Positions 1 to 7,287 of a DNA stretch of 24,718 nt are shown one piece after another. This DNA is from a virus: positions 1 through 24,718 of the IMG/VR virus record IMGVR_UViG_3300017752_002855, one strand, 5' to 3'. The notes under the pieces were generated by a model. That model was not told the DNA's origin. It searched no databases and saw only the letters and a program-made list of their open reading frames with translations. The position numbers and the translations under genes were made by a program. Numbering within the stretch: position 1 is the first letter of the stretch; the number at the start of each line of letters is the position of its first letter.

Positions 1-1
1 C

Positions 2-79
2 ACACAAGGTGCTGGTGACTACTTCACTGGTATCGCAGGGTTCAGATACAGGACTTTCAAGATCGAAAATTTGACGTGA
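2..79 (+). CDS. C-terminal end of an unknown upstream gene (partial)
   Basis: An open frame enters from the left edge and stops at TGA 77-79, giving about 25 residues ending in KIENLT. The tail is rich in aromatic residues and glycine. It could be the end of a virion protein, because structural genes often lie upstream of uvsY in T4-like phages, but nothing here identifies it. The late-promoter-like GATAAATA of the next gene begins inside its stop codon. Confidence 0.5.
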   Translation, partial: TQGAGDYFTGIAGFRYRTFKIENLT

Positions 80-85
80 TAAATA
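78..85 (+). promoter_or_regulatory. Late promoter (GATAAATA) of uvsY
   Basis: GATAAATA matches the T4 late box TATAAATA at 7 of 8 positions and the looser NATAAATA form reported for marine T4-like phages. If the box occupies -13 to -6 as in T4, transcription would start near base 91, only about 4 bases before the uvsY ATG at 95. No Shine-Dalgarno sequence is visible between box and ATG. Confidence 0.5.
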
Positions 86-94
86 CATTATATT

Positions 95-538
95 ATGATT
101 ACATTAAAAGAACTCCAAGAATCTTGGGCAGTTGATTGCAAAATTGACGAGTTAGAACTCGGTAAAGCAACGATCAAAACTGCTGAACTTCACTCCAAAT
201 ATCTCAATCACCTCTCCAATTTTAAGTTACAACTTAGAAAATCCGAGGCAGCATTCTACAAGCTGAGAAGAATCAAGCAACAATACTGGCGCGGAGAATT
301 ATCCAAGCAGGAACTTGATGCACTCGGTTGGGATCAATGGCTCGGTAATAAACCTCTGAAGAACGATATGGCTGAGATGATCGAGTCAGACGAAGATCTC
401 CAAGAACAAATGAACAAGGTTGAGTATATCCGCACTGTCGTTGATTTCCTAGACCGAGTTATGCGATCCCTACACAGCAGGACTTGGGATATTAAAAATG
501 GTATTGAGTGGACTAAATTTACAAATGGACTTATGTAA
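95..538 (+). CDS. uvsY: UvsY recombination mediator
   Basis: The 147-residue protein fits UvsY, the mediator that loads the UvsX recombinase onto gp32-coated single-stranded DNA during recombination-dependent replication and repair. T4 UvsY is 137 residues. The N-terminus (ITLKELQE), the early SKYLNHLS block (T4: SKWLNKHS), the basic central stretch and the C-terminal helical segment follow the family pattern as I remember it. The strongest support is position: it abuts uvsW with a TAATG overlap at 536-540, the classic uvsY-uvsW pairing. ATG 95 has no clear Shine-Dalgarno sequence and follows a late-promoter box closely, so the message may have a very short leader. No catalytic motif is expected. 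Confidence 0.88.
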   Translation: MITLKELQESWAVDCKIDELELGKATIKTAELHSKYLNHLSNFKLQLRKSEAAFYKLRRIKQQYWRGELSKQELDALGWDQWLGNKPLKNDMAEMIESDEDLQEQMNKVEYIRTVVDFLDRVMRSLHSRTWDIKNGIEWTKFTNGLM

Positions 539-2019
539 TGGCTGACATCACTGTCACATATAAAAACGCTGTGAACATGCACGTTGAATGTGACACAGGT
601 ATTCTCCAAGAACTGAATGACTTTTTCACATTTGATGTTCCTGGAGCCAAATTTATGCCTGCATATAAATCGCGTATGTGGGACGGTAAAGCAAGACTCT
701 TTAATATGTTCAACAAAGAATTACCTGTTGGGCTGATAAAGTATCTCCTCGACTTCTCTAAACAGCTCGAATACACTGTAGACAACCGCATTGAGTCAAA
801 GGGTGACATAGTATCAACTGAATACATTGAGAACTTTGCGAAGAAGTTAAACTTACACAGCGGAGAAAAGCCGATTGAGATAAGAGATTATCAGGTGCAA
901 GCTGTCCGTAAGGGTGTTCAAGGTGCAAGATCCTTACTGTTATCACCGACAGCTTCTGGTAAGTCTCTTATCATCTACACTCTCATGCGGTATTACCAAG
1001 AGAGAAACAAGAAACAACTCATCATCGTTCCCACAACCTCGCTCGTTGAGCAAATGTATGGCGACTTTCAAGACTATGCAAGCGGTGTCGAATGGCAAGC
1101 GAGCGAGAACTGTCATCGAATCTATGGCGGTAAGGAAAAGTCAAACGAGTTTCCTGTCACGATCTCGACTTGGCAATCAATCTACAAATTTCCGAAGAAA
1201 TGGTTCGAGAAGTTTGATGTTGTTTATGGCGACGAAGCACATTTGTTCAAAGCGAAATCTCTTACAACTATCCTAAACAAATGCGAAAACGCACACTGGA
1301 GATTTGGTACAACAGGAACTCTGGATGGCACAAAGACTCACCGCCTCGTTCTGGAAGGTTGTTTCGGTAATGTGACAAAGGTAATCACCACAAAAGAACT
1401 GATGGATGATGGTCAGGTTGCGAATCTCGATATAACTTGTTTGCTCCTGCAACACAAGGATGAAGAGCGCAAGGCGATGAAGACAATGAAGTATCAGGAG
1501 GAAGTTGACTGGCTGGTGCGCGACCATTGGAGAAACAATTTAATCAGCAACCTCGTGATCGATCAGAAAGGTAACAGCTTGGTCTTATTTCAATTCGTTG
1601 AAAAGCATGGCAGTGTCCTTTTTGATATGATAAAGAAAAAGGCTGACAAAGATCGACCTGTGTATTTTGTATATGGTGGCACTGACACTGATCAGCGAGA
1701 AGAAATACGTGCCTTGACTGAGAAGAGCGATAATGCTATAATCGTCGCCTCGTATGGTACGTTCTCGACAGGTATAAATATTCGTAACTTACATAATGTT
1801 GTATTCTCCTCACCATCGAAAAGTAGAATAAGAAATTTACAGTCGATCGGTCGGGGATTGCGCCTCGGGGAAAACAAGGTTGCGTGTAAACTCTTTGACA
1901 TTGGCGATGACCTGTCTTGGAAGTCAAAGAAAAATTATACTCTCGAACATCTGGTTGAAAGAGTCAAACTATATAATGAAGAAGGTTTCAAGTATAAACT
2001 TGTCAAGGTTGATAAATGA
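538..2019 (+). CDS. uvsW: UvsW ATP-dependent helicase
   Basis: UvsW is an SF2 DNA/RNA helicase that unwinds R-loops and branched DNA, resolves recombination intermediates and, in T4, shuts off origin-dependent replication late in infection. The protein is 493 residues (T4: 503). The N-terminal substrate-binding domain (FFTFDVPG, then RMWDGKARL) is followed by Walker A PTASGKS (K142), the DEAH box at 232-235, a motif III-like TTGT, the VASYGTFSTGI block and motif VI QSIGRGLR from residue 435. It is translationally coupled to uvsY (TAATG), and its stop overlaps the next ATG (ATGA at 2016-2019). A perfect TATAAATA at 1773-1780 lies inside the gene but leads to no nearby start codon. Confidence 0.96.
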   Translation: MADITVTYKNAVNMHVECDTGILQELNDFFTFDVPGAKFMPAYKSRMWDGKARLFNMFNKELPVGLIKYLLDFSKQLEYTVDNRIESKGDIVSTEYIENFAKKLNLHSGEKPIEIRDYQVQAVRKGVQGARSLLLSPTASGKSLIIYTLMRYYQERNKKQLIIVPTTSLVEQMYGDFQDYASGVEWQASENCHRIYGGKEKSNEFPVTISTWQSIYKFPKKWFEKFDVVYGDEAHLFKAKSLTTILNKCENAHWRFGTTGTLDGTKTHRLVLEGCFGNVTKVITTKELMDDGQVANLDITCLLLQHKDEERKAMKTMKYQEEVDWLVRDHWRNNLISNLVIDQKGNSLVLFQFVEKHGSVLFDMIKKKADKDRPVYFVYGGTDTDQREEIRALTEKSDNAIIVASYGTFSTGINIRNLHNVVFSSPSKSRIRNLQSIGRGLRLGENKVACKLFDIGDDLSWKSKKNYTLEHLVERVKLYNEEGFKYKLVKVDK

Positions 2020-2432
2020 GTGGTTTCGATAAAGTAAGAGTTGTCAGGTTTACCGATGGAACGACGATCGTCGCTTGCCTTGAAACAGAATATGATTTGT
2101 CGAAGCCATTTATGAATATGATGTATCCAATCGAAATATATTCTGGTGGCGTGGACGAGTATGACGATCACCTCAGTGAATCGTATATGTTGAAATCTTG
2201 GATGGGTCTTTCAGATGATGTTGCGTTCACTGTTTCGACAGCTGGTGTGCTGGTAGTATCAAAGTTGGTTGAGTCGCACATGATAGGGTATGAGGATTGC
2301 GTGAAGAAGATATATTTTGAAGATAAGGCACAACGTCGGAAGACTAAAATGGAGGAGAGCCTCGCTGATGTGCTGAGTCCAGATGACCTGCTTGATTATT
2401 TGGATGCTAAGACAAACAACAAGATAAATTAA
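2016..2432 (+). CDS. Conserved phage protein, possibly Sm-like fold
   Basis: A 138-residue protein whose ATG overlaps the uvsW stop (ATGA), so it is probably co-translated with the helicase. I do not recognise a named gene. The layout resembles the phage Sm-like family: an opening strand with VRFTDGTTIVA, a hydrophobic MMYPIEI strand, an LKSWM segment, then a long VSTAGVLVVSKLVE strand region and a charged, probably flexible C-terminus (EDKAQRRKTKMEE). The 22423 gene has a parallel order of elements (ILKLSSGEEVIG, KPAVIIL, IHIMPNHVIGVMQP). If the resemblance is real, an RNA-binding ring is the expected role. This is inference from pattern and is not established. Confidence 0.6.
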   Translation: MSGFDKVRVVRFTDGTTIVACLETEYDLSKPFMNMMYPIEIYSGGVDEYDDHLSESYMLKSWMGLSDDVAFTVSTAGVLVVSKLVESHMIGYEDCVKKIYFEDKAQRRKTKMEESLADVLSPDDLLDYLDAKTNNKIN

Positions 2433-2524
2433 TACTTCTCTTTCAAACAGCGACACGCTGATTATACCAACGATTTAAGTAATTGTCAAGCATTACTTTG
2501 ATCTTTTTTGAAATAAACTTATGC

Positions 2525-2553
2525 TTGACTATTTTGAAGTAATCATGTAGAAT
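2525..2553 (+). promoter_or_regulatory. Sigma70-type promoter of gene 55
   Basis: The -35 TTGACT (2525-2530) and -10 TAGAAT (2548-2553) are separated by 17 bp, and the box lies in the GCTTGACT context shared with other promoters in the window. The predicted start near 2560 is about 3 bases before the ATG at 2563. The rest of the 130-bp gap (2433-2562) holds a small CAGCG/CGCTG hairpin at 2448-2460 and a T6 run at 2504-2509 behind a weak stem, a doubtful terminator for the uvsW unit. Confidence 0.8.
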
Positions 2554-2562
2554 GGTGATATT

Positions 2563-3180
2563 ATGGCTAAAAGAAGAGATCCCAACAGTCGACATTACGT
2601 TGACAATAAAGAATTCCTAGTTGCGATTACAGAGTATCGCGAGCGTGTTCAGGCTGCAAAAGCAGCAGGTGAGCAGAAACCTCGTGTGACTGAGTATCTA
2701 GGTGAGTGTATGGTGAAGATCGCCAACCACCTCGCATACAAATCCAATTTCGTAAATTATACTTTCAGAGACGAGATGATTCTCGACGGTATTGAAAATT
2801 GTATCACATATATTGATAATTTCGATCCAGAGAAATCAAAGAATCCGTTTGCATACTTCACACAGATTACTTACTACGCATTCATTCGTCGTATCCAAAA
2901 AGAGAAGAAGCAAATGGATACGAAGAAAAAGTTTATCGGCAGTTTGGATATGCAGGAACTGATGATGGCAGACGCTGACGGTAATGACGGAAACGCAGAA
3001 TATCTGGAGTATATCCGCAAGGCAGTTGACGAAGCAGCACAGCTTGAAGAAAAGCATGCTGATCAGAAGGCAGGGTTGAAGAAGCGCAGACCCAAATACC
3101 TCGATGATAAAGAGGCACTCGCCATGGCGAAAGAGAAACTAGAAGTTATGAAAGACATTGACGGAGAAAAATCTGAATGA
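2563..3180 (+). CDS. 55: Late sigma factor gp55
   Basis: gp55 is the phage sigma factor that binds host RNA polymerase core and recognises the TATAAATA late promoter, working with the sliding clamp gp45. The protein is 205 residues (T4: 185). Family features seen: an early YVDNKEFL (T4: YVNNKELL), the block FRDEMILDGIENC, the core NFDPEKSKNPFAYFTQ followed by AFIRRIQKEKKQ (T4: NPHAYITQ, then AFVQRIKKERKE), and a charged C-terminus. Late-type boxes elsewhere in the window agree with its presence. The start is ATG 2563. GGTGAT just upstream could act as a Shine-Dalgarno sequence on a longer transcript, but its own promoter would start the RNA past it. Its stop overlaps the next start (ATGA at 3177-3180). 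Confidence 0.93.
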   Translation: MAKRRDPNSRHYVDNKEFLVAITEYRERVQAAKAAGEQKPRVTEYLGECMVKIANHLAYKSNFVNYTFRDEMILDGIENCITYIDNFDPEKSKNPFAYFTQITYYAFIRRIQKEKKQMDTKKKFIGSLDMQELMMADADGNDGNAEYLEYIRKAVDEAAQLEEKHADQKAGLKKRRPKYLDDKEALAMAKEKLEVMKDIDGEKSE

Positions 3181-3734
3181 AAGATGGCGCACAGCTTTTT
3201 ACCGACCCAAAGCAATATCAAGTAATGGTCGACATTGAAACTCTCAGCACAAGAGGTAATGCTGCAATCCTTTCAATCGGTGCAACCAAATTCAATATCG
3301 AGTCTGGAGTAATCGATACCTACTATCAAAACATCGATGCCTCTACTGCAAAGAAATATGACCGCCATATAGACAAGGGAACTATCGACTGGTGGAGCAG
3401 GCAAAACAAGCAAGCACTCAAACAATTAATGATTGACACAATGCCATTTGAGAAAGCCATTAACGAGTTTCGTGATTGGTATGGAACCAAGTCTATCCCT
3501 ATCTGGGGAAACAGTGCTGGGTTTGATGTTCAAATCCTAGAGTCTGCCATGTATTCTATCGGTCATGAAAAACCACCATGGCTATACTGGCACATCCACT
3601 GTTTCAAAACTGCAACCAATCTGGTTGGAGTCAGCAACGCAAAGATCCGAGCAAACGAAGATGACACGCATCACAATGCTTTGGATGACGCAATAAGTCA
3701 AACCAATACTCTGGTGAAAATTTTACGAACATAA
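3177..3734 (+). CDS. DEDDh-type 3'-5' exonuclease (DexA / Rv2179c-like)
   Basis: A 185-residue RNase-H-fold exonuclease of the DEDD superfamily, which removes nucleotides from 3' ends using two metal ions. The acidic residues are in order: D19 and E21 in MVDIETL, D117 in AGFDVQI, then a C-terminal HHNALDD block (H165/H166, D170/D171) giving the DEDDh signature. Size and the lack of further domains fit the Rv2179c-like exoribonuclease group and resemble T4 DexA. The ATG is inside the gene 55 stop (ATGA), indicating translational coupling. A later ATG at 3225, just before the first catalytic Asp, is less likely because it would trim the first strand. Whether the substrate is RNA or DNA cannot be told from the sequence. 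Confidence 0.82.
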   Translation: MKDGAQLFTDPKQYQVMVDIETLSTRGNAAILSIGATKFNIESGVIDTYYQNIDASTAKKYDRHIDKGTIDWWSRQNKQALKQLMIDTMPFEKAINEFRDWYGTKSIPIWGNSAGFDVQILESAMYSIGHEKPPWLYWHIHCFKTATNLVGVSNAKIRANEDDTHHNALDDAISQTNTLVKILRT

Positions 3735-3747
3735 GGAATGCCTTCTT

Positions 3748-5328
3748 TTGTGCGGGATAAACGGTCACACTAAAGTTAAACGTAAAACTTTAATTGGTTT
3801 GATGAATGCTAAAAATAGTTATCGTGGACCAGATCACACAGGAGTCTGGACTGACGAATTTTTGCATCTCGGTCATAATCTTTTGACCATCTCAGGCGAA
3901 ACTGAAACTTCAAAGCAACCAAAGATTACTCGCAAGGGTAACATATTATCGTATAATGGCGAGATATATGATGTTGAGGGTTATGACACTGATTGGTTGG
4001 CAGAAATGCTAGATTTTCACGGTGTCGATTATCTGAGAAAAGTCAACGGTCATTTTGCTCTTGCTTGGTACGAGGTTGAAAAGGGATTGTTGCATTTGGT
4101 CAGAGATCATTATGGCGGCAAACCTCTCTTTTATCACATCGATGGAAAAAATGATTTGTATTTTTCTAGTACACTGGATGTGTTTAATTATATTACTGAC
4201 ATGGAGTTATGTAAAAGAAGACTAGATAAAATCGACAAGGCATCCCGATTTGCTATGGGTGAACTCACTCCATATAAAAACATACACAAACTATATCCAG
4301 GAGAGATTATAACGTGGGATGTCAAGAAAAAGAAATTGCATTCACGAAGTCACTTACACGATTATCAAATAGAACCTAACAACAATATAACTTTCCCTGA
4401 GATTAAAAAGTCAATAGAGAATGGTATTCGTTCTGTGTGTAACACGAAACAAACAATTGGTGTTAGTTTGTCTGGTGGGTTAGATTCAAATACAGTTTTG
4501 TCGCAAATAAAAAAACTGGGTATGAAAGATAGATATGCAGTTTCTACTATGTATGATGTTTCGGGGCAAAAGGGTATCTACAGCCCATATATGAACGACA
4601 TACGCAAAATTTTTGAATGCGCAGAACACCACGATACTGAACACGTGCCAGTAATAATCAATGAGCAAGTTTTTCGAGATAACCGAATAGAAACCTTGAA
4701 TGCAATATATCACCCTGTGTTTGATTTCAAAAGAGCTGTTCCGAGATTCATGGCGATGAAGGGTGCTGCCGAAGCAGGAGTGAAAGTAATTTGCACTGGT
4801 GACGCAGGCGACGAGATCTTCACAGGTTACAGCGGTGATCATCCAGATATGCAAGAAAGGCGATTGAAAAATTTCACCAAAGAAAATGCTCAAAGAATAA
4901 AAGAAGATTTGCCATGGTTTCCTGTCCATTGTTTTGGTGATGACGCATTAAACAATCAACGATTATTTTTTCTCTTGACCAGAGATAGTTATCATATTGT
5001 AAATGATTTATGTGCTGGGTATTTTTCGATGGAGTATCGCGCTCCGTTTACACACCAGCAACTGGTTCGAGATATTTTATCAGTGCCTGCAGAATTAAAG
5101 ACCAAGCAACACAGCAAGGTTAAAACTCCAGGAATCTCAAAATTTTTGTTGAGAGGACTCTTTGAAGAAGAACTTCCAGACGTGGTTGTCAATACAGACG
5201 AAAAGGCAGGGTGGTGTATACCATGGGAAGCAAGGCACGACCCAATAAACAGGAATTCGTTTTTTAAAATGGTAGACGTTTTCAATTTCAAACAACGTAA
5301 CAATCTCGAAGAACTGAGACATATTTAA
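3748..5328 (+). CDS. asnB: Glutamine-hydrolysing asparagine synthetase
   Basis: This 526-residue enzyme would make asparagine from aspartate, glutamine and ATP in the cytoplasm, or amidate a related substrate. The N-terminal class II glutaminase domain begins MCGI, so Cys2 becomes the N-terminal nucleophile after Met removal; YRGPD (R26-D29) and SYNGEIYD follow. The synthetase domain has the pyrophosphate loop SLSGGLDS (S242-S247) and the later GDAGDEIFTGY (D352-E356). The only start that places Cys second is TTG 3748, with AAGGA at 3733-3737 upstream; an ATG at 3738 is out of frame. The gene is AT-rich (27, 30 and 35% GC in three 60-base rows I counted), far below the VWA gene, suggesting recent acquisition. 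A surface-glycan amidotransferase is an alternative role. Confidence 0.9.
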   Translation: MCGINGHTKVKRKTLIGLMNAKNSYRGPDHTGVWTDEFLHLGHNLLTISGETETSKQPKITRKGNILSYNGEIYDVEGYDTDWLAEMLDFHGVDYLRKVNGHFALAWYEVEKGLLHLVRDHYGGKPLFYHIDGKNDLYFSSTLDVFNYITDMELCKRRLDKIDKASRFAMGELTPYKNIHKLYPGEIITWDVKKKKLHSRSHLHDYQIEPNNNITFPEIKKSIENGIRSVCNTKQTIGVSLSGGLDSNTVLSQIKKLGMKDRYAVSTMYDVSGQKGIYSPYMNDIRKIFECAEHHDTEHVPVIINEQVFRDNRIETLNAIYHPVFDFKRAVPRFMAMKGAAEAGVKVICTGDAGDEIFTGYSGDHPDMQERRLKNFTKENAQRIKEDLPWFPVHCFGDDALNNQRLFFLLTRDSYHIVNDLCAGYFSMEYRAPFTHQQLVRDILSVPAELKTKQHSKVKTPGISKFLLRGLFEEELPDVVVNTDEKAGWCIPWEARHDPINRNSFFKMVDVFNFKQRNNLEELRHI

Positions 5329-5339
5329 GGATAAATTAT

Positions 5340-5555
5340 ATGATACGAAGCATTGAAGATATTAGATATCACGTTCATCAAAAGGAACTTGTAGCGTATA
5401 TGCAAGACATGCGCGGTAAGGTTGAGAAGAAAAATGTGCTTGACTTTTCAGCTGAAGAATTATATACTCTACTGTTGCAAGCGTATGAACTCGGAGACAA
5501 AGATGCCCGAAGACGAATTAAAGATGCCCTTGAAGGACGCTCGTCGGATAGTTGA
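5340..5555 (+). CDS. Small hypothetical protein (71 aa)
   Basis: I do not recognise this protein. It is charged and probably mostly helical (IEDIRYHVHQKELVAYM, then SAEELYTLLLQAYELGD), with no cysteines, signal peptide or membrane segment. ATG 5340 is preceded by AAGGA at 5327-5331 at 8 bases spacing, which supports the start. It follows asnB closely and its 3' end overlaps the 5503 gene in another frame by 53 bases. A sigma70-type promoter (5440-5468) lies inside it. Confidence 0.65.
   Translation: MIRSIEDIRYHVHQKELVAYMQDMRGKVEKKNVLDFSAEELYTLLLQAYELGDKDARRRIKDALEGRSSDS
5440..5468 (+). promoter_or_regulatory. Internal sigma70-type promoter candidate
   Basis: TTGACT at 5440-5445 and TATACT at 5463-5468 with a 17-bp spacer, in the same GCTTGACTTTT context as other promoters in the window. 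It lies inside the 5340 gene and could serve the 5503 gene and the downstream 47/46 unit, which otherwise has no obvious promoter. Coding constraint makes chance occurrence more likely than for the intergenic promoters. Confidence 0.45.
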
Positions 5556-5676
5556 GACATACGAAAAGGATTTCAACGAGGGAATAATAGCATATCCAGA
5601 GGTCAAAAAAGACCTTGACTTAGCACGCAAAGTGTTGCATAATTACTGGATTCGAGTATTCAGGAGGATGGATTAG
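5503..5676 (+). CDS. Small hypothetical protein (57 aa)
   Basis: A 57-residue, charged, probably helical protein (MPEDELKMPLKDARR at the start, ending in RVFRRMD) that I do not recognise. ATG 5503 has GGAG at 5493-5496 with 6 bases spacing, much better than any upstream in-frame start. It overlaps the 3' end of the preceding gene by 53 bases in a different frame. Its TAG stop overlaps the GTG start of the next gene, so the two are probably translationally coupled. Confidence 0.6.
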   Translation: MPEDELKMPLKDARRIVETYEKDFNEGIIAYPEVKKDLDLARKVLHNYWIRVFRRMD

Positions 5677-6218
5677 TGAATATTTTTTACCTAGATGAAA
5701 ACTATGAGACTGCTGCGAAACAACACTTAGACAAACACGTTGTCAAGATGATTATCGAGTATGCTCAACTTATGTCGACTGCTCATCGTGTTCTAGATGG
5801 GACTCAGTGGTATGACAAGACTGCTGCTGGTCGTAAAATTGCTCGCTGGGAACACCCACATCCAGAGAAGGATCAGATCCTTTACAAAGCATCACACATC
5901 AATCACCCATCTGGTATCTGGGTGCGAGAATCTTTCAGTAACTATATCTGGTTGCATGCTCTCTGGCAAGAACTGTGTAAAGAATACACGCACCGCTATG
6001 GTAAGGTTCATCTGACCCAGCAAAAATTGCAACACATCTTGAAGTATCCACCTGAGAATATCAAGAGTGGACCAATGACCAAGATGCCCCAAGCAATGCC
6101 AGACGAATTCAAACAACCAGATTCTATTGAAGCATATCGTCAATACTACCGCATTGCCAAAGCCAAGATGGCTGTATGGACTAAGCGAGAAACACCAGAC
6201 TGGTATTTCGCAACATAG
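5676..6218 (+). CDS. Conserved phage protein of unknown function (HVVKM family)
   Basis: A 180-residue protein starting at GTG 5676 behind a perfect AGGAGG (5662-5667, 8 bases spacing). The opening MNIFYLDENYETAA followed by DKHVVKMIIEYAQLMSTAHR is a pattern I recall from many marine phage proteins that are usually left unnamed. Histidine and tryptophan are abundant (HPHPE, HINHPSGIWVRES, LHALWQELC), and conserved histidines could bind metal, but this is speculation. There is no membrane segment or signal peptide. It sits directly before gene 47, so a DNA-metabolism role is possible. Confidence 0.7.
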   Translation: MNIFYLDENYETAAKQHLDKHVVKMIIEYAQLMSTAHRVLDGTQWYDKTAAGRKIARWEHPHPEKDQILYKASHINHPSGIWVRESFSNYIWLHALWQELCKEYTHRYGKVHLTQQKLQHILKYPPENIKSGPMTKMPQAMPDEFKQPDSIEAYRQYYRIAKAKMAVWTKRETPDWYFAT

Positions 6219-6225
6219 GTAACTT

Positions 6226-7287
6226 ATGAAAATTGCATTGATTACTGATACGCACTTTGGTGCGCGATCCGATTCTATACCTTTCGACAACTTCTTTGAG
6301 AAATTTTATACAGAGAAGTTTTTCCCCGAACTGGAAAAGCGTCAGATTAAAACCATTATTCACTTGGGTGATATTTTCGATCGTCGCAAGTTTATTAATT
6401 TTAATACTTACAAAAAGTGCCGAGAGTATTTCTTTGACAAAGCGCAAGAGATGCAAATCGACATGCACATGATCCCTGGAAATCATGATACATATTTCAA
6501 GAACACCAATGAGGTGAACTCTCCTGAGTTGTTGTTAAAAGATTATGACAACATCACAATCTATCCAGAGGTAACAAAGTTATCTTTTGATGAGAGAGAT
6601 ATTCTGTTTACTCCTTGGATTTGTTCTGATAATTACAAGCAGACTATGGAGGCAATAAATGAGACAGACGCCAAAGTATGTTTTGGACATTACGAACTAT
6701 CTGGTTTCCAGATGTACAAAGGTCACGCAAACGATCACGGAATGGATCCTAAGATTTTTGATAAATTCGATCTTGTTTGCTCTGGCCATTTTCATCATCG
6801 TTCCAGCAATGGGAATATTACTTATTTGGGTAATCCTTATGAAATTACTTGGAGCGATTATGACGACCCTAGAGGATTTCACATCTATGATACTAAAACA
6901 AATGAACTTGAATTCATTCAAAATCCGTTTAACATCTTTCATAAGTTCTATTACAACGACGCAGATGATTCTTCTGGAACAGATATCGACACTGTTGATT
7001 ATGATTCTGTTATTGGTGGATCCGTTAAGGTAGTTGTTGTCAACAAGGGCGATTTTGCTAAGTTTGATTCCTTTATAGATAGACTAGAATCATGTGATTT
7101 GATTGAGATGAAAATCATTGAAGACTTCTCGGAGTTTGAAGATGACGCTATCGATTCAGACAATCTAAATCTTGAAGATACTATCACGTTGCTTGATGAT
7201 TATATCGACAACATCCACACTGACTTAGACCGCAAGAGACTAAAGGATGTAGTCAAAGGTCTTTATGTAGAAGCCAAAAATATATAA
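6226..7287 (+). CDS. 47: gp47 recombination endonuclease subunit (Mre11/SbcD-like)
   Basis: gp47 is the nuclease subunit of the gp46/gp47 complex, which resects DNA ends for recombination-dependent replication and host DNA breakdown. The 353-residue protein (T4: 339) has the calcineurin-like phosphoesterase motifs in order: D8-x-H10 (DTHFG), GDIFD (G48-D52), GNHD (G85-D88), GHYELSGF (H155) and GHFHH (H188, H190), all metal or catalytic positions. The C-terminus is acidic and carries the region expected to contact gp46. The start at 6226 agrees with the short T4-type N-terminus; its ribosome site (AGGT) is weak. It overlaps gene 46 by TAATG at 7285-7289, as expected for subunits made together. 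Confidence 0.95.
   Translation: MKIALITDTHFGARSDSIPFDNFFEKFYTEKFFPELEKRQIKTIIHLGDIFDRRKFINFNTYKKCREYFFDKAQEMQIDMHMIPGNHDTYFKNTNEVNSPELLLKDYDNITIYPEVTKLSFDERDILFTPWICSDNYKQTMEAINETDAKVCFGHYELSGFQMYKGHANDHGMDPKIFDKFDLVCSGHFHHRSSNGNITYLGNPYEITWSDYDDPRGFHIYDTKTNELEFIQNPFNIFHKFYYNDADDSSGTDIDTVDYDSVIGGSVKVVVVNKGDFAKFDSFIDRLESCDLIEMKIIEDFSEFEDDAIDSDNLNLEDTITLLDDYIDNIHTDLDRKRLKDVVKGLYVEAKNI

Noticed and set aside
1773-1780. Perfect TATAAATA inside uvsW
   Set aside because: No start codon with a ribosome site follows within a useful distance, and the codons (GINIRN region) explain it. Probably chance, though a start there cannot be excluded.
2448-2460. CAGCG-ACA-CGCTG hairpin after the 2016 gene as a terminator
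   Set aside because: Only 5 bp with a 3-base loop and no T-run after it. The later T6 at 2504 is behind a weak, bulged stem. Neither is convincing alone.
5676-6218. Pyrimidine-dimer glycosylase (DenV-like)
   Set aside because: I considered it because small phage DNA-repair proteins occur near 47/46, but the sequence does not show the DenV N-terminal Thr nucleophile pattern or its core.
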